22,599 nucleotides of DNA from Thraustochytrium sp. TN22 (GCA_013306675.1 JABLUY010000386.1:1-22599); one strand, 5' to 3'. Shown: positions 1 to 9,020, numbered from the stretch's first letter. The notes: generated from the letters alone by a model not told the origin. Translations and numbers: made by a program.

Positions 1-335
1 CTGCAAGGCCACTGCAGAACCCGAAGCGCAGCGCCACGGGCGGCGCGAGGCCCCCGCGCGCCCGCGCCGCGCCGCGCGCCGCGCGCGAGGCCGAGCCGCG
101 CCTCGCCGGTCGACCGCTGAGGCTGAGAGAGAGAGAGAGAGGACCAAGAAGGAAAGCGCGGGATCTGGGGCGGGGATGGGGTGTGCGCCTCACACCGGGG
201 GCGCGGGGCGCACACGGCGGGCCCGGCCACGAATGCGAGCCGAGCCGTGACCAGGGGACGATCAAAGCGCGGCGGCGCGGCGGCGAGGCAGGCCGGGCGC
301 GGCGCGGGACGGCGCGGGGAGAGGCGGGAGGCGGC
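1..335. other. upstream region of first LRR gene
   Basis: No gene is seen here. The stretch is extremely GC-rich with CGCG-rich runs at 40-110 and a GA dinucleotide run at 125-140. The downstream reading frame stays open back to about 183, but the only in-frame ATG with a convincing protein start is at 336, so this is read as promoter and 5' leader. Confidence 0.5.
125..140. repeat. (GA)8 microsatellite
   Basis: Eight perfect GA units lie about 200 bp upstream of the start codon at 336. GA runs are common in eukaryotic promoters and leaders. No function can be assigned from sequence. Confidence 0.85.
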
Positions 336-1469
336 ATGGGGGCGGCGGCGAGCGCGGCGGCCGGAAAGGCCAGCGTGCAGGAGCTGGAAGCCATGGCCCA
401 GGCGTATGGCGTGGAGGTGGAGAAAATGCAAGCGGAGGGGGAGGAGGACGAGGGGGCAAGGAGAGAGAGGCTGTGCGAGGCGATGAGGGGGTTCGCGGAG
501 GAGAGCGACCCGTGGAGAGAGAGAATTGGACAGCTGGACGGCGAGCTCAAGGCGCTCGAAGACGCGCTCGAGGAGCTGGACGAGGAGGAGGTCGAGGGCC
601 GCGATGGATGGCAGGGCGCCGAGGATGCCCCGGGCGCCGAGGCGCGTAAAGTTCGCGTGCTCTACGAGGAGGGGGACTTGCGTGAGGCGGCCGCCCCCGC
701 TCGCGCTCAGCTTGTCTCGCTGGACGTCTCGGAGCAGGCCGTCGCCGGCCTCGAGCGGCCGCTCACCTGGGGCCTTCCTTGGCTGCGCAGGCTGCACCTC
801 GGCAGCACGACGCTCACTAAAGCCCTGGATCTGCGCGGCCTCTGGCGGCTGGCCATCTTGGACGTGAGCTACATCGAGGTGCCCACAGAGATTGACTTCT
901 CCCCGCTCGCTGGCTCCTTGCTTCGCCTCGTGGCGGACGGCTGCTCGTGGACCCACCTGCCGAGGTCGCTCCGATCTCTGCACCGCCTCAGGCGCCTCTC
1001 TGCGCAGGAGAACGAGCTTGCAGATGTGGCCGGCCTGGGCGATGTGCTGCGCGCGCTCGCTGCGAGCTTGCGCGAGCTCGATCTGCGCGAGAATCCCTTC
1101 CAGGACGCCGGCGTCACGGCCAAAGCCTACCACGAGCTCGTGGCCGAGGCTGTGCCGGGCCTCGAGCTCCTCGACAACCACTACTTGCGCGCCACGGGTG
1201 CCACCAACATCGCTCTCGACCACGTGCCGCACCTGCGCGAGGAGATGAACCGCACCGACACGGTCGCGGACGAGAACGAAGACCGCGGCAGCTGCAGCTG
1301 CCTCGAGGGCACCGCCTGTGCCTCCGAGTACACGTGCAAGGACTGGAAGCACCGCGAGGAGATCGCCGCCTACGTGCGCCAGCACGGCGTGCCCCCCGTG
1401 CTCGCCGCCCAGCAGCACGCGCACAGCCAAGACCAGGACGGCGACGCCGGCCTCCGCGTGAGGCTGTAA
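336..1469 (+). CDS. leucine-rich repeat protein with likely N-myristoylation signal and C-terminal Cys motif
   Basis: Intronless, 377 residues. The ATG at 336 is chosen because it gives MGAAAS, a textbook N-myristoylation signal (Gly2, Ser6); the frame upstream is open but has no ATG. Residues about 30-100 are strongly acidic and probably coiled coil. Residues about 125-300 hold irregular leucine-rich repeats (for example LVSLDVSE, LRRLHLGST, LAILDVSY, LRRLSAQEN, LRELDLREN) closed by LELLDNHYL. The tail carries four cysteines in the spacing C320-x-C322-x5-C328-x5-C334 followed directly by KDW. There is no signal peptide or membrane segment. The repeats suggest a protein-binding scaffold, and the lipid signal suggests a membrane-associated cytoplasmic protein; both are inferences. 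I do not recognise a named family. It lies 269 bp upstream of a second LRR gene on the same strand, but the repeat classes differ, so they are not recent duplicates. Confidence 0.75.
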   Translation: MGAAASAAAGKASVQELEAMAQAYGVEVEKMQAEGEEDEGARRERLCEAMRGFAEESDPWRERIGQLDGELKALEDALEELDEEEVEGRDGWQGAEDAPGAEARKVRVLYEEGDLREAAAPARAQLVSLDVSEQAVAGLERPLTWGLPWLRRLHLGSTTLTKALDLRGLWRLAILDVSYIEVPTEIDFSPLAGSLLRLVADGCSWTHLPRSLRSLHRLRRLSAQENELADVAGLGDVLRALAASLRELDLRENPFQDAGVTAKAYHELVAEAVPGLELLDNHYLRATGATNIALDHVPHLREEMNRTDTVADENEDRGSCSCLEGTACASEYTCKDWKHREEIAAYVRQHGVPPVLAAQQHAHSQDQDGDAGLRVRL

Positions 1470-1504
1470 TACTAGTCACTTGTAACTCAACTCAATCACA
1501 GGAC

Positions 1505-1522
1505 GACCACGACCACGACCAC
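1505..1522. repeat. (GACCAC)3 hexamer repeat
   Basis: Three perfect GACCAC units, with partial units on both sides, lie in the 269-bp gap between the two LRR genes, just after the first stop codon. Confidence 0.7.
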
Positions 1523-1738
1523 GACCGCTTCAAGTTCCTTTCACCCTGCGCCTGGTCGTCGCCTCGCCGCGCCGCGCCGCGCCGCGCTTCGCTCGAACCG
1601 CCTGTGCAGCAGCACTGCAGTGTCGCCAGCTCGGCCTGCAGGCAGATCGCCATCGCCAGAGACCCCAGACACCCGCGCGGCGCGCTCGGGTCGCTGCGCG
1701 ACGGACGCTGGCGCGGCGGCGGCGGGCGCAGCGCAAGC

Positions 1739-2921
1739 ATGATCTTCCACACGGTGGCCGACGCCGTGCAGGCGCTTGAGAACCGCGAGGCCGACGACAT
1801 CCTGTGCGTGCGCGAGGAGGAGGAGCGAGGGCGCCCGCGGGCGCGTGAAAAAACGCGGGACCACGTGCTGACGACCTGCAACACTGGCGGGACGAGCACC
1901 GCAGCATGAGCGTCGACGAGAATTTCGGGGATGCAGGCGCCATCGCGCTGGCGGAGGCCCTCGGGCGCAACGAGAACGTGGAGGAGTTCTGGTGAGTGTC
2001 TCTGCAGTGGCCGCTGGCGTGCGCCGAGCTTGGGCTGACGAGACGCGAGCGGAGGCTCTTCTACAACAACGTGGGCGACGCAGGCGCCGCGGCCATGGGC
2101 CGTGCGCTCGAGGTCAACCAGACCCTGACCAAGCTGTAGTGAGTGCTGCGCTTGCCCTTGCGCGCGATCGGCGCGCCTCGTGCGCTGACGGGGAACGACG
2201 ACGTGCGCAGTCTGGACAACAACAGAATTGGGGACGAGGGGGCAGCAGGACTGGCTCGAGGCCTCGAGGCAAACAAGGCCCTGGTCGAGCTTGCGTACGT
2301 TTCTCTTTTATGCATGCGTAGGCGCTGACAGCACCCTCACGGCACGTAGAGTCCATCAGAACGACATCGGCGATGCGGGTGCAGCGGCTCTGGCCAAGGC
2401 CCTGGAGGCAAATCGGACGCTCGCCATCCTCGAGTACGTGACGCCTGGTTACTCACAGAGTGTCGCTGGGTGGGTGACGAGCACCGTTGACGGTCGACTT
2501 TACGCTATGCAGCCTCTCCGACAATAACATCGGCAACGCAGGCGGGTCGGCGCTAGCGAGTGCTCTCGAGGTCAATTGCACGCTCAAGCACATGCTGTAC
2601 GTGAAGATTTGCTGCTGTGCTGCTTCGCGCGTGCTGCGCGAAGCTGACCGCAAAGCTCCGCGCTGCGCGAAACTGACCGCAAAGCTCAGCTTGGACGGCA
2701 ACAGCATCACCGACACGTCCGTCAGTGCAAATATCCGCGAGGCGCTCAAGCGCAACCGGGAGAGCCCAGCCCTTGAGGCCGTGCGCGAGGGGGGACAAGA
2801 CCAGACCAGGCAGTCGCTGCGGCGGAGCATGGCCAGCCGCGCAGCGTCTGCTGCTAGCGACGCGATCCGCGACTCTCTTCGGCGTCTGGGGCGTCCTGCT
2901 TCCACGAGCGACCAAGTTTAG
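1739..2921 (+). CDS. RNI-type (NLRC3-like) leucine-rich repeat protein, seven exons
   Basis: Spliced model: exons 1739-1803, 1905-1991, 2055-2138, 2211-2294, 2350-2433, 2513-2596, 2690-2921, giving 239 residues. All six introns are phase 2. Donors are GTGCGT, GTGAGT (twice) and GTACGT (three times); acceptors end in AG; each intron has CTGAC or TTGAC 13-33 nt before the acceptor. Exons 3-6 are exactly 84 nt and exon 2 is 87 nt, each one ribonuclease-inhibitor-like repeat of the form LxxNxIGDAGAxALAxALExNxTL. The first exon encodes a 21-residue head and the last a partial repeat plus a basic, Ser/Arg/Ala-rich tail of about 60 residues. There is no NACHT or kinase domain, signal peptide or membrane segment. 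The repeats are known as protein-interaction surfaces; the partner is unknown. The splice model is mine, but exon length, phase and repeat register all agree. Confidence 0.8.
2634..2687 (+). repeat. tandem duplication at the 3' end of the last LRR-gene intron
   Basis: Two 25-bp copies (2634-2658 and 2663-2687) differ at one base and are spaced 29 bp. Each contains CTGACCGC, so the putative branch point is present twice in intron 2597-2689; only the second copy runs into the acceptor used at 2689. Confidence 0.8.
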
Positions 2922-3320
2922 AAGCAACGCAAAAGACATTGGCAGGACTCAAGACCACCTCGTGATGTACTGAGCCGGATTCAGACAGCTCGAGCTGCAG
3001 CTTGTGGTGGCCCAAGGGCTTGTGTCACCCGGCGGAGCAAAGCTTGCTTACTTCCAGCCTGCTGCGAAAGGTTGGTGAAGAAGGAAGCGTGCGCAAGAAT
3101 GATGACAGTTTCTAGACGCGGAGAACAAGAGTCGCTGGGCTGCTGCGTTGGTTAAGCGCGGTCGCCGTGGCTGGGGCTTTTCAGACTCGATGAAGCGGTA
3201 TCTCCTGGGAGCACGCCATACATTGTCTGGTCACTTGCGGAATGGCACGGTCATGATTGCGACACTCGTCTGGCCTCACTTGCCACGATCCTGGAGCCCG
3301 TTGGGTCGATGACGGACGAT

Positions 3321-3328
3321 TATAAAAG
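3321..3328 (+). promoter_or_regulatory. TATA-box-like element
   Basis: TATAAAAG matches the TATA consensus closely and is unusual in such GC-rich DNA. The next convincing start codon is 1.2 kb downstream (4500), so it is either unused, drives an unseen transcript, or belongs to a long leader. Confidence 0.25.
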
Positions 3329-4125
3329 TCCTCCATGGTCTGACCTGTCGTCTTGGCTCTCAGCGCGCCTTGAGTCGTCCTGGTGCGCACGCGCGGTCGC
3401 CAAGGACCGGTATGCCAACTATTCACCAGGGATCTCCCACGCAGCGCATCCTTGGGTTCCTTCGACTACATCAAGGCTTAAATTCAAATCAAAGCCGGCG
3501 TTTTCTTTGCAGCGAGGTCACGATCCGGCCGGGGTACTAGTGGTAACGCACACTTAGCTCATTCGTGTGTTCGTTTGTTTGACCTGGTCACGTTTGCTCG
3601 GTGGCGGCGGTGGCGCCTCGAGCATCGCGAAGCACGCGTCTCTAGACTGTTCCTGCGAGCGCTGCTCCTGCGAGCGCGGTCGCATTTTCATCTCCGATCC
3701 CTCTGCCGCAGGCGCTGTTCGCGATGCCTCGCAAGCCCGCCTCGCGCTCGCCTCGCCTCGCCTTTCCCAGGCTGGCGCTGAGGCGCTCTCGCCTCAGCCT
3801 CTTGCCTCCCAGATCTCGCGCCACCGCGCGTCGACCCTGAGCTTCGGATCCGTGCGGCCCTGACCTTCGTGTCCGCTACGCTTTCGCCGTCCTCGAGACT
3901 CGAGCCGGCAGGTCCTCCGACCTCTTCCGAGGCTCTTCGGCCCTGCCGGACTCCGCTCCCGCCGCCACAGCTCGCTGCGCCACGGCGCCTTTCCATCAGA
4001 GCTTCATCTTCAAGTTCTGTAGCTACACCTCCACTTACTCGACGTGTAGGTCTCCGGGCTGTACTGCGCGTTGTGCCCGGGCGAGATCCAAACGCCAGCC
4101 CGCCAGTCGGCTTCAAGCCCGACCC

Positions 4126-4345
4126 GAGCACGTGCTCGTGCTCGTGTTCGTGGCCGTGGCCGTCGCCGTGGTCGTCGTCGTCGTCGTCGTCGTCGTGTTC
4201 GTGTTCTTGGTCGCGGTCGCGGTCGCGGTCGTACGCCCACGCCCACAACCACGAGCACGAGCTCGAGTACAGGCACGAGCTCGAGCACGAGCGCAAAAGT
4301 ACGAGCGCGAGCGCAAAAGCACAAGCGCGTCAAGCACGAGCTGGA
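4126..4345. repeat. low-complexity hexamer/trinucleotide block with inverted ends
   Basis: A run of diverged hexamers: GCTCGT-type units from 4131, eight GTC triplets at 4171-4194, GGTCGC three times at 4209-4226, then CACGAG-type units and two near copies of ACGAGCGCAAAAG. The left arm 4134-4146 is the exact reverse complement of 4250-4262, so a 13-bp stem with a loop of about 100 nt is possible. Frames through it code only for monotonous Val/Ala or His/Asp/Glu/Arg peptides and are not called as genes. Confidence 0.7.
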
Positions 4346-4499
4346 GCTCGAGCGACGCCGCTCTGGCGAAGGTTTACCGCGCGAGTTTGGCAAGGCTCGC
4401 GGGGCTCGCTGAGCAGAGTGACGACAGTGAGGCTCTCGCGCGAGGCGAGCGCGGCTGCGCGGCGGCAGACCCGGATCGGAGGCCGGCGCGGCAGGCAGG

Positions 4500-7400
4500 A
4501 TGGGGTGGTGGGCGCGCGGCGCGGCGGCGGGCTGGGACGAGGCCGGGTTCGGGCTGGGCGTGCTGGTGGCGACGTGCGTGGCGGCGGTGGTGCTGGCGGT
4601 GGTGGCCAAGTTCCTCACGCGCAGCAATGAGCTGAGCCGCAGCCGGCGCGAGCTGCAGCAGCAGAACAAGCTGCGCGGGCTGGAGGCGCCCCCGAAGCTG
4701 GGCAGCGAGGACCGCAGCACGTCCGTGCCCGCGCCCTCGCTCGGCAGCTTGGACAGGGCCTCGTCCATGACGGTCATGGAGAGCCTGGGGTCGGCCTTCT
4801 TCGGGGACCGGTCCGCGATGGATCGGCTCGTGCAGCTCGAGCGCGAGGGCCGCGTGGCCAAGGCGAAGCGCAAGTACCGCGAGCTCAAGGAGCGGTTCTC
4901 CATCAAGGCGGCCGTGGACAGCTTCAAGGAGCGCCGCCGGTACCGCTGGGTGACGGCCACGACGCGTCAGGGCGACGGCATGCGCTCCATCTACGCGGAG
5001 CCGCCGCGGCCGGTGCTGCGCGCCGAGATGGCGGCGCGCACCGCGCTCACCTCGCTCACGCAGCGCCAGGTGGGTGAGATGCTGGACGAACAGTTTCAAA
5101 TGGATGAGGACGCGGATCTGATCAAGTGCATGCGCAAGACGGAGATCTTCTCGTGGCTGCCGGAGCCCATCCTGCGCGCCATCTGCGGCCGCGCCGAGCG
5201 GAAGGAGCTGGCCGAGGGCGAGTCCCTCTTCGAAGCCAACGTAGAGCAGCACGAGGCGCGGTTTTGCGTGGTCATCTCGGGCGCCATGCGTGTGGAGCTG
5301 CCGACGATGCTGCCGGGCAACGCGACGCACCTGCGCAAGGGCGCCGGCATTCACGGCGAGACCACGACGCCGCGCGACCTGGCCCTGGCCGCCGCGCCCG
5401 GGTCTGCTTCCGAGGCCGTCGTCATGGGGCCGGACGAGAACGTGACCGGCCTCTCAGAGCTGCTCTCCGCCATCACGCAGCGGCCCGTTACCACCGTGGC
5501 CGCCGCCACGGCGCTCGAGGAAACCGCCCTGCTCTGCATCTCGCACGAGAAGTGTCTGGCGCCCGTCTTCGCGGAGTTTCCCGGCCTGCGCGAGGAGATG
5601 CTCTTGCGCATCATGATCCGTCTCAACCGCATCACCTTCATGTCGGTCTTTCGCCTCACGGGCCGCATCGTCATCCCCAAGGCCGAGGCCAAGAAGCGCC
5701 TCGAGGAGGAGGAGACGGTCTCAGACGGCGTCGTCCTCAGCCTTGTGAGCCGCGAGCTCGGTCTCGCACGCTCGGAGCTCGCGGACGCCGTCGACCTGGC
5801 GGACTGGGACGCCGCTGCCGCCGCGGATGAGGAGGATGAGGCGAGCTCGAGCCACGGCGCCAACTGGTCCAGCTACAGCGTGGACGGCGGCCCGGGCCGC
5901 GGCCTGGACCTTCCGGCACGCTCGGAGTCCAACCACGACCTCAGCGCGGTCCTTGGCGACACCAGGGCGTCCGCCGGCAACGCCGAGGAGGGCGGCGCCT
6001 CCTTCCGCGGCAGCGGCGTGTTCTCGCTCGGCGCGGACGACTCTGCGCTCGACCTGCAGCGCTCCAACTCCTCGCTCTCCTCCATGTCGGCCGACGCGGT
6101 GCACGAGCCGCACTCGCCCATGGGCCGATCCGCCGGCCTGCCGGAGAGGAGCCCTGGCTCGGGCAATAGCGACCGGCCCAGCGGAGCCAGCGGCGGCGAC
6201 GGTGTCGATGTGGCGCGCGCGCGTGGCGGCCGGTCCGGCCAGAAGCCCGTCGTGCACATTGTGCGAATGCGCAGCGACGTGGAGGTGCTGGACATCTCGA
6301 ACGAGGCGGCCCTCTACGTGGTAGTCAAGGGCGGCCTGGAGCTCTTCGTGGGCGAGCGGGGCAAGGAGGGCAAGTCGCGCTTGGAGCACTGCTTCCGGCG
6401 CGGCGAGACCTTTGGCCACCTCTCACTGCTCACCGGCGCGTGGAGCGACTGGTACCTTGGGCGCAACAGCCTGCAGGCCGCCGACACGGTCTGGGTGCGC
6501 TCGTGCCCGGGCGAGTCGGAGACTGTCCTGGCGCGCGTCTGCCAGTCAGACTACTTTGAGCTCATCGACCGCTTCCCGAAGATCATCATGCACAAGGCGG
6601 AGAACCTCGTCGGCAACCTGAGCGAGGTGATCCGCATGATCGACCTCACCACGACCTGGCGCCACCTGGGCGCCGGCGAGACGCTGGTGAGCGAGGGCGA
6701 GACCTGCGAGAAGCTCTACGTGGTGTTGCACGGCCGCCTGCGCGGCACGCGCGCCGTACGCGACCGCATCGCGGTCGGCCAGCCGCAGCAGCGAGAGTAC
6801 GGACGCGGCGCTCTCGTGGGCGAGGTCTCCTTCTTGACCGAGGAGCCCATGCCGGAGAGCATCACGGCACTGCGCAGTACGCAGCTCGCCGTGCTTCCCA
6901 AGACGGCCATGCTGGCACTCATGGCGCTCTTTCCCGAGGTTGTCTTCCACATGGGCCGCACCATGAGCCGGTCCCTGCTGCAGCCGCTGTCCTCGTCCAA
7001 TCGGCGGCGCGGCGGCGGTGTGGGCGCCACCTCGAGCGTGGTGGCTGTCGTGCCGGCCAGCCCGTCGGCGCCCGTGGACCTGTTTCTGCAGACGCTCGCC
7101 GCGACGCTGCGCACCATGGGCTCCTCGGTCGAAATGCTCAACTCGGACGCCGTGGAGCGCATGGCGGAGGACCGCCGCCTGGGCATTAGCAACGTCTTCA
7201 CGGCGCCCTCCTCGCCGCTCGAGCAGCTTATCCTGCTCACGTGGCTGTCCGAGGCGGAGGACACGAGCGACATCGTCTTTTACCAGGTGGACTCGTGGTC
7301 CGAGCCGGAGCCCTCGTGGTGGTCCAAGCTCTGCGTGGAGCAGGCCGACCTTGTGCTCTACGTCGCCAACGCCGCCGACGGCCCCGAGGTGACCCCGCTG

Positions 7401-9020
7401 GAGCGCAAGCTCGAGTCGGTCAACACAAACGCGCGCAAGGAGCTCGTCTTGCTGCACATCGACTCAGGGCGCCGCGACATGCCCGAGCTCCCGGTCAACA
7501 CGCGCGAGTGGATCGTCAACCGCAACATCCACCACCACCACCACGTGCGCTTCCACCCGAACAAGACCGACGCCTTCGGGCGGTCAGGCTTCTTTGACGT
7601 GGAGCACTTCAAGTCCGACTTCCGCCGCATTGCGCGCTGGCTTATTGGTGAGTCCGTGGGCATCGTGCTGGGCGGCGGCGGCGCGCGCGGCATGGCGCAC
7701 GTCGCTGTGCTGCGCTGCCTCGAGGAGAACGGCGTGCCGGTGGACTTTGTCGCCGGCACGAGCATCGGCGCCTTCATGGGCGCCATGTACGCGATGAAGA
7801 CCGACACGCTCCTCATGCACCGCCTACTGGGCCGCTTCGCCACCGAAATGAGCAGCGTACTGTCCCGGCTGTGGGACGCCACACTGCCCGTGCTCTCCTA
7901 TATGACGGGCGGCTCCTTCAACCGCGGCATCGTGCGGTACTTTGGCACGACGCAGATCGAGGACCTCTGGCTGCCATTCACGGCCATCTCGACGGACCTC
8001 AGCGACTCCTGCTCGGTCGCACATCGAAACGGCTCCGTCTGGCGCTACGTGCGCGCGTCCATGACCCTCGTCAACTTTATGCCGCCGCTCTGTGACGTCG
8101 TGGAGGAGCCCGATGACGATGACGTCCTCGAGGAGGAGGCTGCCCAGGGCCACGCCGAGGCGGCGCGCGAGTTCGGCGACGAGGACGGCAAGCACCGCAG
8201 GGCCGTCCACGAGCTCTCGGACGCCTCGCTCGATGACCAGCTGCGACCCGTCAAGCAGACCGAGATTGTTCCGAACGCCAACCCAGCTGACGAGGCCAAG
8301 ACTGGTGCGGAGGACGCCGCACCCGGTCCGCTCCAGGCCCGCGAGGTACGCAAGAGCGGCAAGATGAAGAAGCGGACGCACCTGCTCATCGACGGCGGCT
8401 ACAGCAACAATCTGCCGGCCGACGAGATGCGCCGTATCCTGGGGCCAGACGCCTCCATCATCGCTGTCGACGTCCAGGGCTCCTGGCAGTTCGACAGCGA
8501 CAACTACGGCGCTGAGCTCTCCGGCTGGTGGTACCTGTACCGTTGGCTGAACCCGTGGACCGAGACGCCCAACATCCCGACATCGAGCGACGTGCAGACG
8601 CAGCTCGCCTATATTAGCAGTGTACAGCAGGGCAGCACGGGCCGCATCGACGGGAAGGCTAACCAGTCGGCGTATGCGCGCGGCTATGGTGGCATTGAGC
8701 CCTCGGCCGGCCCGCGCCTGCTCGACTACATCGACCTCTACCTCAGGCCGCCGGTCGACGACGTCAGCACGCTCGAGTTTGGTCGCAGCGCTGAGATCCA
8801 GGAGCGCTCCTACAAGTACGTGCGCCCCAAGATCCAGGCGTGGCTCGACAATCTTCGCCAAGAGAACAGCTCCAAGTACCGCTGCATCGCCTGGACTCCC
8901 AAGGTCTCGCCTGGCATGCATCGGCCTGTGCGCAAGGAGAAGCGCGGATCCACTCTGCGTCCCAGCGCGCTTACGCTGCGTCGAACGGGCTCCTGGGCTT
9001 TTCGGCCGGAAGAGACGTGA
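4500..9020 (+). CDS. neuropathy target esterase / PNPLA6-7-type patatin phospholipase
   Basis: A single open frame of 1506 residues; animal NTE has about 1370. The ATG at 4500 precedes a hydrophobic segment at about 17-36, the N-terminal ER anchor of the family. Three cyclic-nucleotide-binding-like domains follow at about 214-388, 582-716 and 717-830; a Ser/Asp/Gly-rich linker separates the first two. The patatin domain starts at about 1054 with the oxyanion loop GGGGARG (1058-1064), the nucleophile GTSIG (Ser1088) and the dyad Asp in DGG (Asp1298). The HHHHHVRF stretch at 1011 fits the conserved His-rich segment before the patatin domain. The family hydrolyses phosphatidylcholine and lysophosphatidylcholine to glycerophosphocholine at the ER; all catalytic residues are present, so activity is expected. 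Odd point: about 90 extra acidic/charged residues (about 1200-1290) lie between PPLCD and LLIDGG, where animal proteins have fewer than ten. Its 3' end faces the lipase maturation factor gene, 145 bp away. Confidence 0.95.
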   Translation: MGWWARGAAAGWDEAGFGLGVLVATCVAAVVLAVVAKFLTRSNELSRSRRELQQQNKLRGLEAPPKLGSEDRSTSVPAPSLGSLDRASSMTVMESLGSAFFGDRSAMDRLVQLEREGRVAKAKRKYRELKERFSIKAAVDSFKERRRYRWVTATTRQGDGMRSIYAEPPRPVLRAEMAARTALTSLTQRQVGEMLDEQFQMDEDADLIKCMRKTEIFSWLPEPILRAICGRAERKELAEGESLFEANVEQHEARFCVVISGAMRVELPTMLPGNATHLRKGAGIHGETTTPRDLALAAAPGSASEAVVMGPDENVTGLSELLSAITQRPVTTVAAATALEETALLCISHEKCLAPVFAEFPGLREEMLLRIMIRLNRITFMSVFRLTGRIVIPKAEAKKRLEEEETVSDGVVLSLVSRELGLARSELADAVDLADWDAAAAADEEDEASSSHGANWSSYSVDGGPGRGLDLPARSESNHDLSAVLGDTRASAGNAEEGGASFRGSGVFSLGADDSALDLQRSNSSLSSMSADAVHEPHSPMGRSAGLPERSPGSGNSDRPSGASGGDGVDVARARGGRSGQKPVVHIVRMRSDVEVLDISNEAALYVVVKGGLELFVGERGKEGKSRLEHCFRRGETFGHLSLLTGAWSDWYLGRNSLQAADTVWVRSCPGESETVLARVCQSDYFELIDRFPKIIMHKAENLVGNLSEVIRMIDLTTTWRHLGAGETLVSEGETCEKLYVVLHGRLRGTRAVRDRIAVGQPQQREYGRGALVGEVSFLTEEPMPESITALRSTQLAVLPKTAMLALMALFPEVVFHMGRTMSRSLLQPLSSSNRRRGGGVGATSSVVAVVPASPSAPVDLFLQTLAATLRTMGSSVEMLNSDAVERMAEDRRLGISNVFTAPSSPLEQLILLTWLSEAEDTSDIVFYQVDSWSEPEPSWWSKLCVEQADLVLYVANAADGPEVTPLERKLESVNTNARKELVLLHIDSGRRDMPELPVNTREWIVNRNIHHHHHVRFHPNKTDAFGRSGFFDVEHFKSDFRRIARWLIGESVGIVLGGGGARGMAHVAVLRCLEENGVPVDFVAGTSIGAFMGAMYAMKTDTLLMHRLLGRFATEMSSVLSRLWDATLPVLSYMTGGSFNRGIVRYFGTTQIEDLWLPFTAISTDLSDSCSVAHRNGSVWRYVRASMTLVNFMPPLCDVVEEPDDDDVLEEEAAQGHAEAAREFGDEDGKHRRAVHELSDASLDDQLRPVKQTEIVPNANPADEAKTGAEDAAPGPLQAREVRKSGKMKKRTHLLIDGGYSNNLPADEMRRILGPDASIIAVDVQGSWQFDSDNYGAELSGWWYLYRWLNPWTETPNIPTSSDVQTQLAYISSVQQGSTGRIDGKANQSAYARGYGGIEPSAGPRLLDYIDLYLRPPVDDVSTLEFGRSAEIQERSYKYVRPKIQAWLDNLRQENSSKYRCIAWTPKVSPGMHRPVRKEKRGSTLRPSALTLRRTGSWAFRPEET

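Larger units (their letters stand above)
2922..4499. other. gene-free region between LRR gene and NTE gene
   Basis: About 1.6 kb with only short open frames that lack recognisable domains or the codon pattern of the neighbouring genes. It is less GC-rich at 2930-3560, where a TATA-like box sits at 3321. From about 3700 it is dominated by CTCGC-type and then hexamer repeats. It probably holds the 3' region of the LRR gene and the promoter and leader of the NTE gene; a short unrecognised gene cannot be excluded. Confidence 0.5.

Noticed and set aside
183-335. N-terminal extension of the first LRR protein
   Set aside because: Starts from GTG and is GC-run translation; the ATG at 336 gives a clean MGAAAS start.
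1586-1600. GGTTCGAGC on the minus strand considered as a tRNA B box
   Set aside because: No A box, acceptor stem or cloverleaf could be found around it.
3309-3557. 82-codon ATG frame overlapping the TATA-like element
   Set aside because: No recognisable motif, weak codon bias, and the TATA box lies inside it; too little to call a gene.
3869-4635. Two long plus-strand open frames with Val/Ala-rich or Ser/Arg/Glu-rich content before NTE
   Set aside because: Both are low-complexity translations of the hexamer block, overlap the NTE start in other frames, and show no domain.
7530-7544. Five consecutive His codons in NTE considered as an artificial tag
   Set aside because: It is internal and aligns with a His-rich segment naturally present before the patatin domain in this family.
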